64,000 nt of DNA from Capitella teleta. Taxonomy: Eukaryota; Annelida; Polychaeta; Capitellidae. Location: assembly GCA_000328365.1 (NCBI GenBank), contig KB305654.1, forward strand, positions 95,937 through 159,936, in the 5' to 3' direction. Position numbers and translations under genes: made by a program. Positions 27,184-40,390 of the stretch are shown in pieces; the stretch's first letter is position 1, and each line of letters starts with the position of its first letter. A model generated the notes under the pieces. That model saw only the letters and a program-made list of their open reading frames with translations, did not search any database and had not been told where the DNA came from.

Positions 27184-29864
27184 CTCTACAGGAGGGGCCT
27201 CTAAGTCGCGATTTTCAAGTTTATACGTTTGGCAAATACGTAATGTATAAGAAAAAAATATTGTTTCCCGGAAAAAAAGAGAGAGAATAGAAGAATTACA
27301 GGCAGGATTATACTTCGTGCCATTGGTATTAATACGTGCATGCGTTTTTATGTACCCAATTGATTTTTTTGTTGTTTTCTATATGCCTGTGTTACAATAG
27401 AATGTCGGGCAACAATAGAAGACGGAAGTGCGGAAGAGTCACAAACAAATGAATGCGGAATGCTGATACACGATGGATGAATACATTCACGCACAATCTG
27501 ACTAAAAACTAGGGAATATTATTACCAGAATATGTCATTTAAATTCACTCCCATTACATCAGCTTACAAATGGAGGGTTTAATCTTTGTGAGGAACACAC
27601 AGCAACCAGATGCCGTTGGTCTAAATCGATAGCATTCAAGAGACATACTCCTAATGGGCGTCTACCAACCCTCTACCCGGAAAAAACAGGTGTCTTCTCT
27701 GCATGATTTCATATCCTAGCGTGTCAACATCAATCATTATTGGGTCAGAGGACCAGCATTAAATGGGTCAAAGGTAGGTCAAGGAGCCCCCTAAGAGCTA
27801 TTTAGGGAACCACAGAAAATATGTCACAAAGAACCTTGTTATAGACTTCTACGCATGCGCCAACAAACCCAAAAATGGTTTCCCCAGTCTCAGTGACTGT
27901 CGCCACCCTCCATGCATGTGTCCATCCATCACGAATTCGATCAATCACACAAAGCGGGCATTTCTGCTTAAAGAGTCTCTTTAGGCGTTCTCCTCGATGC
28001 ATTTGAACAAAGAAATTCAGCAAAGTATTAAAAAGCAATGATCCATGAGCGCAGAAGTGTGAAACAGTTCTTCTCGGCGCGAAAGGCATGAATAAAACAC
28101 GCGTACAATTCATCTTCCTGGTACACCTAACGACATTTACACGGAGCGCAAATACAATGGTTATAGGGCACAAAGTCAGGAATATCATTCAAATTCTGCT
28201 GCTTTTTTTTCTTTTGACGAGCCACAGAAATGTGAGTTTTGTGAGTGTGTTATTAATGCATTGATTATAGAATGTCCAAATCCTGCTATCCACCAATTTT
28301 TCAAAATCATTGTCCCGTCGATGAGAATTAACTTGAACATTGTTATTTCTTTGCATTCTTGATGCTATATTAGGGACTCTTAAAAATCACAAATTTGGCA
28401 CTACAAGTTTGCACCTTCAATGCCTGCCTGCAGTCTGTATTGCGTAGTACACATTTCCTAGAAATTGGAGCTTACAGCTAATTTTTTATAAATCGCTTCA
28501 CTTCAACCATCGAGTAACATGAGAAATGAATGATGTTACCAATCAGAGTTGAATGGACATACCTTGTCCTTGGTAGTGCATGCTTTATATCTGACTGAGG
28601 TGTCAATTGACTAAGAGCTTTTAACATGTCCCCAAACGATAACATGCTCTTATCACATAACAGATCGCCCGGCAGCGTTATGGTTTTGAATTATAACATC
28701 AAATGGTTTTAAGTATAAACGGTTTTACTTATAAATCATTGGTAAGTGAGTAACAAGGCAGAGAACTGTGTCCTTTTGTCTATGGCAGAATGCAGAATAA
28801 TAATAATGATAAAAAAAACTCTCGGGGTGTATCGATATGAGTATAAGGAAACACAAGTCCTTGGTCACCTAAATTGGTTGCCTGAAGGGCTATCATGCTT
28901 CATGCCTTATGCATCACATAACAGGTATAACTTGACCATACTGATTTCCCAGATATTTAAGCAAATCAACAGTTAGCCAATGTATGAGCACCAAATGCAT
29001 TATAATGACCATGCAGCATCATCAGACAGGAGCACATCGCCTTGGTTTATTTCACAGACTTCGTCCATCATTCGTGGGTTGGCTTGCATTCTATTATTAG
29101 ACTATGTGAGTCATGACCTCATGGCATGACAATCTGCAATGAGTCAAGCTGGTTTTCTCCAGTTTAGTATCCATGCTCGTGGCAGAAATATAATGAGTAC
29201 ATATTTCACCTAAATATAGGGTTTGACCCGTTGACCCTATATATTGTCAGTATACTTTTACATGCTTAAACATATTGCTAACCACAAAATGGCCACGGAA
29301 TGAATTGTTGGTCTCTAAAATTGGACGCACTTAATAATAATGTTGTGCACACATAGCATTCAATGTGAGGGATACTCCCGCATAATGAACACGTGGGTAT
29401 TGGAAATGTAATACACCGGGAGTCCTTGTGGCCATGTGGAGTAAAAAGCATGGCAAATATGCCGCATTCACATAAATGAAAACTCGAGCAAATTAGAGTC
29501 CTGGTGATGGATTCGTGTGTGTTTTGTCACTCGCACGCCGGGCATTGTACTCTATCTCCAACCACAATAATTTGCAATGGTTCTCTGTGATATTATTTGA
29601 TCGGCAGTTTCCCAAATTGAACACATTTATGGCTAAAAATCTGTTGCATGAATCGCATACACCGGCTTCTGTGTGAACGTATACTCACACGACCAGCTTC
29701 GTATGCTCAACGAGCATGTCTTCATTTGGTGACTTTGATCATATTTATTGGGCACCGCTTAGGAGTGTCATAAAGTCCCTCACATTAGACTACCAGATAT
29801 TTGGTAAAATAAGCCTTCGACTAAAATCGATCAGACGCAGTGACAACACTTTTTCGTTTTAAAG

Positions 29865-30060
29865 CGCATTGATCCGGGTTGAGGCATCTATTTGTGCAAT
29901 GTGTCGCACCTTTAATCGGCTAATCATTCATGATCCGCACAAAGACCCAGAAGACAGATATTGTTGCGCTCAAACTTACCGTGTGCCTGATGTATGTGAT
30001 CACCTGCATTATCGACCTGTTTTCTGTTTATTGCATCATCAAAAATTCAAAATGCCTTGT
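29865..30060 (+). other. Candidate internal exon, Cys/His-rich
   Basis: The 196-nt stretch is open in one frame, follows a pyrimidine-rich acceptor (TTTTTCGTTTTAAAG) and ends at a consensus donor (TGT|GTGAGT). The reading contains CAMC, DRYCC, VCDHLH and LLHH, which could bind metal. No neighbouring exons were matched, so it is only a candidate. Confidence 0.2.
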
Positions 30061-33031
30061 GTGAGTTAAGCGAGGTAAATTACGGTGATATCTATGCTAA
30101 TTATTATTTCATTTTCACTGTGATCGTAATATTTTCATCACAAGATGCGTGCATGAGTACAAAAGAGGAGATGGTCAAAAAAACTACCGAGGAAAGTCGG
30201 CAATGCACGGAACAGCATTTATCATGGTATTCGACAAGAGCAGACACAAATGGGTTTCTAGTTAAATGAACAGTGATAGGAATGCTTAAAAGCTCCTTAT
30301 CCGAGCAATAAATCCAACCCCACGTCTTGAAAATAGGATAAACCGAAGATAAATCTTTCCGGGGAAAACCGAACAATCCTCCTTCAGATCAAACCCATTC
30401 CAGCCGTCACATTTGGACCTTTGACGAATAACCTTGCGGCCTTAATGACCATTAAATTCCCTATCATATACATTCTGAAAATGCAGAAGCACAATTCGGG
30501 TTAATCCTAAAACTTATACACAAAATAGATCACCCTGCGCAGGTGAAGGCAGTTTACATGAAGCAAAACTGAGTCAAGGGAGTACACGACAAACGGGAGA
30601 GGAACTCAATCGCACTTGATGACGATTTCGTTCTTGCTTATCACATGAGAATTGGATCTCCGGTGTCCTGAAGAGCGTGGGTGGGTACATATTGACAAGG
30701 GGTTTCTTTGGCTTGCATTTGATTGGGGTTATTGAAAGAACGATTGCATTTCAAAGCGACTGGAATGCAATTGGGATTACGGTAATCCTTCAAGATGCAA
30801 CCAAACTGTTGCTGATGATAAAATTATAGTGATAACAATAGACGCCACAGGGCCCCATAACTCACTAACTTAAATTGATTGACTTTTGCAACATATGCCT
30901 CAGATCACATGACATAATTATATCTTTATATTAATTATGTTGTGCAGTTGAGTGGTCATAGAAAACACGTATCTGTAAATGGCTGCCTAAAAATATAGTT
31001 ATGAGGGGATATTGGTGAGCAAAACACGATAGTTCATCTAGGATCGAGGTTTTATCAGGTTGACGGAGCGACAAGGTTCGAGGTGAAGTATTGGCTGTAG
31101 ATCGGTCGCAATAGCCGAGTGCACCATTTGCTGATGGGTTTAATTAATATCCAATGAGTCTCCAGTCATTATAGATGAGTCAGTATAGTGAGTCACAACC
31201 TAACATTACCTGAAATCACCGTTGTTCTGTATGTTCTGTGAGTCAGTTATGTGAGTTTAATATTTCGTCGCTCGGTTTTCCAGAATGTTCATGCCTGTTT
31301 TACGAATTATGTGGGTTTTTTTTATAGCATGTGGTTAAATTGTAAATGACCATTATAATATTATAACAAAATGTAAACCATTTTATTTTCGAATAATGTT
31401 ATGGAATTATGTCTTGTGTGATAATAAACAAATATATATTGCGCGTCTTGGAATAAAGTTAGCTATTTTTTCTTCCTTATTTTGGATAGTTACTGAGTCT
31501 TTCTCAGCAGAACGGGATATCACGAATCCCTCTGTACAAGTGGCCGTGTACAAAACAGGCCGTATAATCGCATGAACGTAGTAGAATATAGTTCGTTGAT
31601 CCAGGGTCACTCTACACCAATCGAATTATACCATGGGAATTAAAAGTAGTCACTCCGATCGACGAAAGAGGTGTCCGCCAGGGGGCGTACACTGCAGTGG
31701 CAATATTGATTGGGCCATCTTGTATGTCTACGCGTATCGTTATTTGGCTTCTCTGTCACTCCCAGTTAGCGTTTAATCCATCTGAAGTTGCTTCATCTCT
31801 TTATTGTTGCACTCTTCAAGGGCAATATCTGCATCGTGCAATCTATCTTATTGACAATAATTCCATATAATGTTATGTAGCTTGTCTGTGATGCCGAGGG
31901 TATATATGTGCGGCTTGCTATATTATTTAATCTCGCATTTATAGTTTATAGCACTGTGAATAAGTATTACGTTATATATATTATAGTACAGGTACTAATA
32001 ATAATTATGTATATTATAAAAATATCCAGTAACTTTGATAGCTCAATTAAAGAATATTCTAGCGCCTGTATATAACTAAATTTATATGCTTTCATGTATA
32101 AGAATCATCCAAGTACGTGCATTAATTGTAATTTTACCTATTCAAACAGAGTCAATATTTCCTGCTGCACACCAAAGGAAATACTTTTTTTGACGAGAGC
32201 GTTGACCTTTCCCACCAATCCCCCTCCTTCCGAATCTCTTGACTACACTGCATGGTGTCCGAGCGAAGAGGAGGCGTTCATTTGTTTTTCATGTCGTTCA
32301 ATGTTCATGATGTGCATGTCAGACAAACTGCACGCTCTCATAACATCGCATGGGGCGGATCTACCTTACAGGTGTGGCTATGAAAAAACCTACATTTTTT
32401 GAAGTCGTGCATGTGAAAATGACGTACACATGTGTCGGCCCTATTCAGCAGGAGCTGCTAGCTCCAATTTGAAGCAAATGTCCCCACTTTGGTGGGGCCC
32501 CGAAAGGGGGGAGGGGCATACATGTAGTAAACTCTGCAGGATGTTTGAATTCTCCTGTGAAATTAAAGTCCCGCAATATTCACACGACTGGTGAAGGTCC
32601 CAAAAGTGCATTGTGTCGCATAATTAACAAACTCGGTTATTAAGAGTGAGTCTGGAAAATATCCTGCCGATCGGTGGACCGCGGTCGAATAGTCACCACT
32701 GTGTATGACCGCAGCGGATTTCCCCAATATGTCAAAAGTCGCCTGGCCGTGTTTGTTTTAGCCCATTGTCCAGATAAATTTCTGTGGTCACAAATTTAAA
32801 ATGCAAGGATTCATAGAGGGCGTTAGCCCCTGAAACTCAAAGACCCATGCACTCAGGTGAACTCTCCATTGCAATGCTATCTCTCTTGACACACCAACCA
32901 CTTTCACCCCATTGAACCTCTTTATGTCGGCGGCTATTAATTTGAGACCTGATACCTATCGATTTATCTTAATTCTATTATGACTATTAGCATGCTAATT
33001 GCAGTCAGTGGTCCATTACAATTATATCTCC

Positions 33032-33060
33032 CACAATGATGCAAATTGTCCATCATTGTG
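33032..33060. promoter_or_regulatory. SOX/POU-like palindrome
   Basis: CACAATGATG (33032-33041) and CATCATTGTG (33051-33060) are perfect 10-bp inverted copies, each with a SOX-type ACAAT core. They flank ATGCAAAT, a POU octamer-type core. TAATTA-type homeodomain sites lie on both sides (32934-33070). The arrangement resembles a developmental enhancer; activity is inferred. Confidence 0.35.
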
Positions 33061-36000
33061 CTAATTAAGTCAGAATTTGACGTCGTTTTGATAAAAAGAG
33101 AAAGCTGAAGCACGTGTTTGGCCCAAACTCTTTCGTGATCCAAGGGCAATATTTTTATTCTATAAAACAAACCCGAATATTGTGTAAATTAGCAGAGTCC
33201 GTGATTATCAAGCTTATTACACACATCTTCAGGTGTTCTTCTCTTTTCGCCTCCCATTGCATATCACCCGCAATCCCTGGATCGCAAAAAAACCCCCCCA
33301 AAAAACATGATGTATGTGATGAAAATGGTGTCAGTTGAAGTGTTTACGTCATTTCCATAAGACAAGCATCGGCTAAATATTAAGTTAAATAAAATTACGA
33401 TAAAAATGATCCAATGCGTTAATCATGAGGTCATAGGTCAAACTAAAACAGTGATAGCAACTATATAGACAGCATCACGAATCCATTGCGCGTGCGCGAT
33501 GAGTTATGGGATATATGTGGCAGAGCAGGCCGGCGCGTCTAATGTTGCTGTAGCAAAAACGGCTGATTATCCGAAGGTTTTCAAACAACAATTATTTAAG
33601 CGAAACATATATTTTATTATGTGATTATATAGTGCATGAAATAATATCGTTTTAAGGCGTCTTATTATGAAAACGCTTTTTCTGAGGCGAGTGCATGGGA
33701 AAATGGCCGCCATTACATCGTAAACCTTAACACGTTAACCCAATTTACTCGTTAGACCATCGTTAGAATGCATCGCGCCCATCATATAGGTGAAGAACTT
33801 TTTAGCCTCAAAATTAATGACTCGAGGTAAACATTTGAAATGGAATACGCCACGTGACCATAATTCTCAAATTTTCAACAACAACAAAATCTTGGAGTCG
33901 ACGCTGATGATGGATTGACCTTGAACAGGAGAATTTCCTACTTGCTCACATTCTTCATGCGTTGACAGCAGCCGTGCACATACAGCCACCCCCACAGCAA
34001 TAGTCCCAGGGGGTCTCGTGACGGATTTCCCTTGTCACACCAAACCTTGAGCCCAACGGGTGACACCGATGAGGTCATACAAGGGGTCCTATCAATGATT
34101 GTTTCAGGGTAATTGACCCTGTGGAGCCAAGCCCTTTGCCAATGTCTGCAGTTGAATACCACCAAAGGCGTATACTTTTTAACGTTAGGCAAGTTAAAGG
34201 CCTGTTATTAGGCAAGCAGGGCTCTATTATGACTTATGACAGCGTACAGAAGTTAGGGATACATCTGAAATGATTGGATCCATCACATGACTATTCATTA
34301 ATTAGATTATAACCAGGAAGTAATACAATCCTCTTATGACCCACTACACAGCCACTCTGGCCTCAGTCTCATTCCCACGTGGCCCCAATTCAGTGGCATG
34401 TCTATAGTTATCCCCTTCGGTGCACAAAGAGGATACACTCTCAAAGCATGATTCACTTTTCCTGATGAGAGTGACACCCGTGTGAATACGCAATCAGCTT
34501 CGAAGGTTTCCAAGGACCTCCCTTATGCTGTCTGTTTTGACGCATCCTCTGAGAGGAACTGACAATGATGACAGATCAGCTGTGGACCCTGTTCTCATAA
34601 TCAAGACTCTTCCCTCGAGGGATTTCAAAGAAGATCCCTGATTCAGATAATAGCTATGTCTTCTTTGTTAATTTGGTGAAAATAAATGGCTTCTGTTATC
34701 TGTTTGACAGCCTCTTAATTACCAATCGGAAATGAGATTCGAATAATGCAGGACACAGAAGATGCTAGTTTATTTAGTTATAGTTCTGTTATTTTACAAT
34801 ACCATTGTAAATATACAATACCATTTTCCATTTGATTTGTTAAGTTGAACTATCTTAAAGTGAAACGTCTAAAAAATTATAATTTTGGCAGATTTATTGG
34901 TATAAATGCTATGTAAATAAAAGTAAATAAAAGTGTATTCAAGGATCTGGTACCCGAGACCATTTTGTGAGTTCATTGTTTTAATACTCAAAGTAACACT
35001 TTGCTTTGAACAAAAGATTCTCTGGAGCGTGAACGTAAATTGTCAGCATGCAAACATTGAATTCAAAACGGTTCAATAGTATTATTATAATCAATTAAAT
35101 TCGCATATGCAATAACAAACGGAAAACTATAATGAAACGAAAGAGATAAGAATGACGTGTACAGATTCAAACGAAGAAAATCTGCAATCGAGTTAATAAT
35201 TAACAGCAAAGTATGTCTTGCCAACGATTATATTCCCCTGATTGTGCCAAATGCGGCCTAATGACAAAATGACAGAGCAATCATCGATAAGGATAAGCGA
35301 TCCATCAAACAGATCATGACTATTGCATGGAACAGAAATCTCATCAACACCTTCGAAGAACGCTTCTACAGAAATCACATAAAAGTCACAGCAATGTATC
35401 AAAGCAAACCGCTATCATCAGTGCTAAGAGTTGGAAGCACCGCCATTGATGCTGGCTGAGTTAAGAGATGGATTGTCTGGTCATATATCAGGCCATAAAA
35501 CGCTCAAACCGAGGAAGATTTCCTCACTAAATATCCCAAGTTTGTGAATTGCAGCTTCCTTTCACAGAATGTGTGGTGAGCTATGCCTGCAACTGATCTA
35601 TTTTATGTATCTAACTAAAAAGAAAATATTGCATGCAGTATCATGCTCTATTGTGCTAATTATTCAAAGAGGAAATCGCTTAATTAATCTTGATGCAAAA
35701 CGTAGTGCCTGCCCGCTGTCACCGTTTTATCCGTTCTTATCGTTTCTAATCATTCTGATGCATTCGTATTACTCGGTTCTAAAAGGTGACGCTATATAGC
35801 AAAACTACGTTATGGGTCATTATAATATGGTGCATGAAGTAGTCTTAGCTCACTTCGACATGATGAGAGATAGAAGATGGAGTTACATGCTTCTATGAGG
35901 TGTAATTGTAATCAGGGAAATTGTTAGCATTAGGAAAGCAGATAGATCACTGACGCGTGCAAAGGACGCTTAAAGTGCGACGAATAGGAACATTGGTAGT

Positions 36001-36751
36001 CCATTTGAAATGTTATTACAACATACGTTTCTTGAGAAGGCTACCGAAATAGAATCAATTTAACCTAATGATCACAATTGTACCACCGATTTGATTGTTC
36101 ATTGGTATACACAATTGATATGTCATCAGATCAGAAGGGATGTTTAGAGGAAAGAGCAGAAGAAAGGAGGAGGTAAGCGATACTTGCTGACATGCAAGAA
36201 GAGCGAGACTACCACATCATCAATAAAGAGATAGACTGGGAACGATGGCGTTCGAGTGTACATGACGGGCCCACCGAAAGGCAAACGACCTATGGAAGAA
36301 GATTCCTCTCACCATTCGCTTGCCACTTTTGAAAAGAAAACACTTGGGTGAATAACAGCCTAATGAATAATTAGCATACAACAGCTTGTGATGCAGTAAC
36401 TGCTTCTGTTGGTGATTTGAATTTTCATATGAATTAGGTCATCTGCATGCTTTAAACACATAAGCTGAAACCAGAGAATTTTGCTCCAGGTTGATTTTGG
36501 ATACATTCCATGGCTTATAGCGGTATATTGTTCTTTCGGAATTTACCTGACCAAATGCCCATTAAATTGTATAGCTACCTGTAGATATATATTATACATA
36601 ATGACGCAATTATAATGAGTAATCATGAAGTGCATTACCCCGGAGCAACTTGATGCTCATATGGGGTAAGTACCGAAGCCTTAATCCCAAGACACTTCTG
36701 GTCCTTTTGGTGCCCAACCCCCAGCTGAGACACAGCCGCGTTTCCTCGGTG

Positions 36752-36778
36752 AAAAAAAAAAAAAAAAAAAAAAAAAAA
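36752..36778 (+). repeat. A27 homopolymer
   Basis: Twenty-seven consecutive A. The upstream 80 bp do not resemble a SINE or a processed gene, so its origin is unclear. Confidence 0.8.
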
Positions 36779-37384
36779 CACTGCTGAAAAGAACGGGCCA
36801 TTTTGCAGACACAAAGCTGTCTGGAGGATGAAGTGGGATCTTCATTTCATAAAACGAATCACCGGCAGGTGGTCTGTGCCAACAAAATAATACGACACAC
36901 AATAACTGTTGCATTGGCGTGTAGCAACTATAGCACACGAATAGTTGTAAATATATAATACTATTCCTCTAAATCTCAACACATCGGCTGAAAAAAATGT
37001 ATATTTATATGCTATGACATTGTACTCAGCATTGTACAAATGCTTGCAATAAAAATGCTATGAACACTGATAATTAAAATGGAGAAATACTAACATGTTA
37101 ATGAACACTAGTCTAGTGTAATGCTGTAGAATAAGTATTCTCGACGTATGCTTGCTCACAGATTGGAATGAATTGCCTCCCATAGACTACAATCGCCTCT
37201 TGTACAATGCGCTCTCTCGGGCCAAATTTGTTGTTTTGCGAAAGCCATCCCAAACCATTACATTGAGTGTTTGTTATTATTGTTTATTATTGATTTGTAG
37301 AGTATATATTTGGACGTTATCAGAGGAGTCGTTATTGAGGCGAATACTTCAAGTATGTTTTGTATTAATTTACAATATTGCCAG

Positions 37385-37604
37385 TTGATCTCCCGAGTCC
37401 AAGCAACCTTCACTTTGTATTATACTGCGAATTCTATCAGGTTGAAGTTGAACGAAATCACACCCTTGATCTCCACAATCCTTGCGGGCAGCTGGCACAA
37501 GAGAAAATGTCGTCTGTGCATGGCGATCGGCACACGCACTTAATTACTTGGCTAGTTATTAATACAAGGATGCAGAATAGGATTATAGGCAGAGTAATCA
37601 ATTC
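37385..37604 (+). other. Candidate internal exon
   Basis: The 220-nt frame is open, follows TTTACAATATTGCCAG and ends at a consensus donor (AATTC|GTAAGT). The product reads like protein (LHFVLYCEFYQVEVERNHT, then a His-rich stretch). An upstream open frame from 37152 (DWNELPPIDYNRLLYNALSR) could be another exon, but the spacing and phase do not join cleanly. No family recognised. Confidence 0.22.
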
Positions 37605-38941
37605 GTAAGTATTGTATCACTCTCATTTAAATATTCAAGGGCTGCAAATATCCGTGCAAATACATAAAATATGCAAATGTGGAAGGGATCAGCTGATTGC
37701 ATGAAAATTATTAAACATGGGATTTCTTTTTGAGACAAATTGTTTTGTCATGAAAACGGCGATATTGACTAAAATCACGCGTTTTTCCTCAAATGAATCT
37801 TGTTGATAGAATATGTTTGGTCATGCACATTTCTATTTATATGCGGTATTAGGGCATTCGGCGAGCGATTGCAGATAAACCTAACATCTTAGACGCTGGT
37901 ATCTACTGGAATCTACGTGTGACCTAGTTTCATTAACATGTGTCATTGCACTGGTGATGAGCACCATTGAGCAATGAGAACATTGGTCCAAACACACGTT
38001 GAGGTTTATTTGTTTTCATGTTTGTTGTACGAATATATTCACTTGTTATTTGACCGTCATGTTTTAAGACGTGTTTTCCTGCCTTTCACCTTTTAAACAA
38101 GACCCTCGTCCAATACGTTGTGCTTAAGCTGGCTGGTCTGTGTTAGTATGAACTCAACGGACATTGCCCTTTGCATACGTCATAGCGTAGAGGTTTTTTT
38201 TCCTTCAACCCCTGATGCTCATATTAAATGACAAAGGTTTTAGCTCTTCACTATACCGAGCATTTCACGGGCCACCCTGGAATGGATAATCGCATGTCGC
38301 ACTCCTTTTTACGTAAAGACTTCCAAGGAAATTCCATCAGACCACCCCAAAGGAAAAGGATAAGGGCCAAACAAAAACATCGTCCTCAGCAGAAGACTTT
38401 TTCACGTGCAAGAAGCAATTGTTTCATGTTCCTCAGAGACTGCTGTGAATCCGGCCGTTTGATGAATGTGTAGACCGCCATTGCATTTCGGTCTGGGGGT
38501 CATTCAGGGGTCATTCGTGATGTAAACCGCGGAAGTCTCACTCACTGGATTACGTTGGTGATTAGAGGGCAGCGGTTGTCGCTCATAATTGTAGACTCTT
38601 AGGTTTGTTTCTCCCCCCCCCCCCACCACAAACCCATGCAATCGTCGGAGACCCCATTAGATGCTCATTTCTGTGCTAATGCTTCATGGGAGGGAAATCA
38701 GTGTCACTCAAGGGCCTCATAGCGCACCCTTTTCGATATTAAGAGGCTGTAGATTCACGAACACGGTGCAGCAGAAGAAACGCAGGCCACAATGCATGCC
38801 AAATCGCCTTCCATGCATACTGATCGTGCTAACACCCCTTAGTATGCCCAGGCTGTTGGTTCGTGTCGAATATTTACCAACAACACTTTCGTCTTTACAC
38901 GTGCTGTGTTTTAACATTCATTGCACATGATGTTGATTTAG

Positions 38942-38968
38942 ACTTTGCAACATTGGATGTTGCAAAGT
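38942..38968. repeat. Perfect 12-bp inverted repeat
   Basis: ACTTTGCAACAT and ATGTTGCAAAGT separated by TGG. A compact hairpin in gene-poor DNA. Confidence 0.6.
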
Positions 38969-39130
38969 AATCCTTGACTAAAATGTCATTTCATGAATTT
39001 ATCCGGTTAACAATTTAATGAATTGTAGCGCATTGTAAAGAAGGTGTGCAGATTGCACAGGTCATAATTAATGCATAACAATATGTCGATATTTATAACC
39101 TACATGTGTAACTACTTATTTACTTATGTG

Positions 39131-39202
39131 ATATCTCCATATCTATGTCTATATCTATATCTATATCTATATCTATATCTATATCTATATCCATATCTAT
39201 AT
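39131..39202 (+). repeat. (TATATC)n microsatellite
   Basis: About twelve units of TATATC, imperfect at both ends (CCATATC, TGTC variants). AT-rich and likely length-variable. Confidence 0.85.
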
Positions 39203-40390
39203 TAATCAATCGGGTAACTGAGACATTCGCTCGCTTTGAACCTCCGGAGAGGCGTTAAGAATGCACCCCTGGAGGGCTCCATCACAAGAGGTTTTGTCTT
39301 GTTACCACGAAACGTTTTGATTACACATATTCTTTGATGTGTTCTGCTATAAGTGTGCATCTGAGACACGACTCGGTCTCAATGCTATTCTAACACGCCA
39401 TACGTGGCCTTGATCCTGCCATTGTGCTAAACTGTGATTTGCATGAAAGGTGGAGAATGTTCTCTGTGTAAAGATAAATCAGACACAATCGCTGTCAATG
39501 AGAAACTATTGACTGCGGGGCCCTCTTGTCATGTCAGAAATTATGTTATGCACCAATAATGAGCCGACGGACACATCAGAGATGCTGGTTACTCGATTGA
39601 ATACCTGATGTTCCCAGCAGAAGAATGTGGCAACTAATGTTGGACACAGTGGCTAAGAACAAGGTTGGGGTGACAACCAAATGACAACCTAAACAAATTA
39701 TAAATAAAAATGCAGTTAAGTGAATGAATGGTCTGGTGTCCATATCTGATACTTAAATACTCTCTGCAAATTGAATCATATAACAGGGGCTTAGTGACAC
39801 TGTAAGATACTGGCATGCATGTTGTGCCTTGTATATGTTGTAGCATCTCAATATCATATATATACACGTCAGATTTCAAGTCTGTACAGTGGGTTTCGTA
39901 TGCATCAGGTGCTTCATAATTATAAATTCTCTGACATAGCCTCATAGTGCTCCTCATAGGTTGCATGCGAAATTGCACTTTCAACCAGCATTATGGGATG
40001 AACACATCCAATCCAGTAAGCGCATGCGCACACAGCAGTGTTAGTCGATATTTAAGAGTAATGGTTTCTAGCAGTTATACCTGCCGCTCGTAATTACTAG
40101 GTCATTGATATGATATCAATCTATAGAAGCAAATAAAGACGCAGGAAGAACGCCAGCAGAAGCAACCGTGTATCATTGCACCGTAATACCCTCAGAACAC
40201 AGACAAGCAAACACTGGTTAAGACAGATTGAAAATATAAAAAACGAATTCCTTCAACAATTAAAACTACAAGCATTCAAAACCTAAAACCAATAGTACTG
40301 ATATAACTCATATAAGCCTCCATTGCACAGTTTACAATATGCTATACTGAATGCTCTTTTGAATTAACGATTACACAAGACATCTTGGCG

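Larger units (their letters stand above)
25149..40390. other. Gene-poor 15-kb stretch
   Basis: No gene is assigned with confidence. It lies between the 77-aa candidate gene and the 3' end of the kinase gene. Candidate exons are listed separately (25.7-27.2, 29.9 and 37.4 kb). Other open frames (27802-28188 minus, 128 codons; 32094-32402 plus, 102 codons with Cys-rich FICFSCRSMF; 38228-38473 plus, basic; 39634-39984 minus, 116 codons) have no clear start, splice or poly(A) support. Simple repeats, a SOX/POU-like palindrome and a C12 run (38613-38624) are present. Confidence 0.5.

Noticed and set aside
27802-28188. 128-codon minus-strand frame
   Set aside because: It has an ATG and reads like protein in places, but no promoter, poly(A) signal or family supports it.
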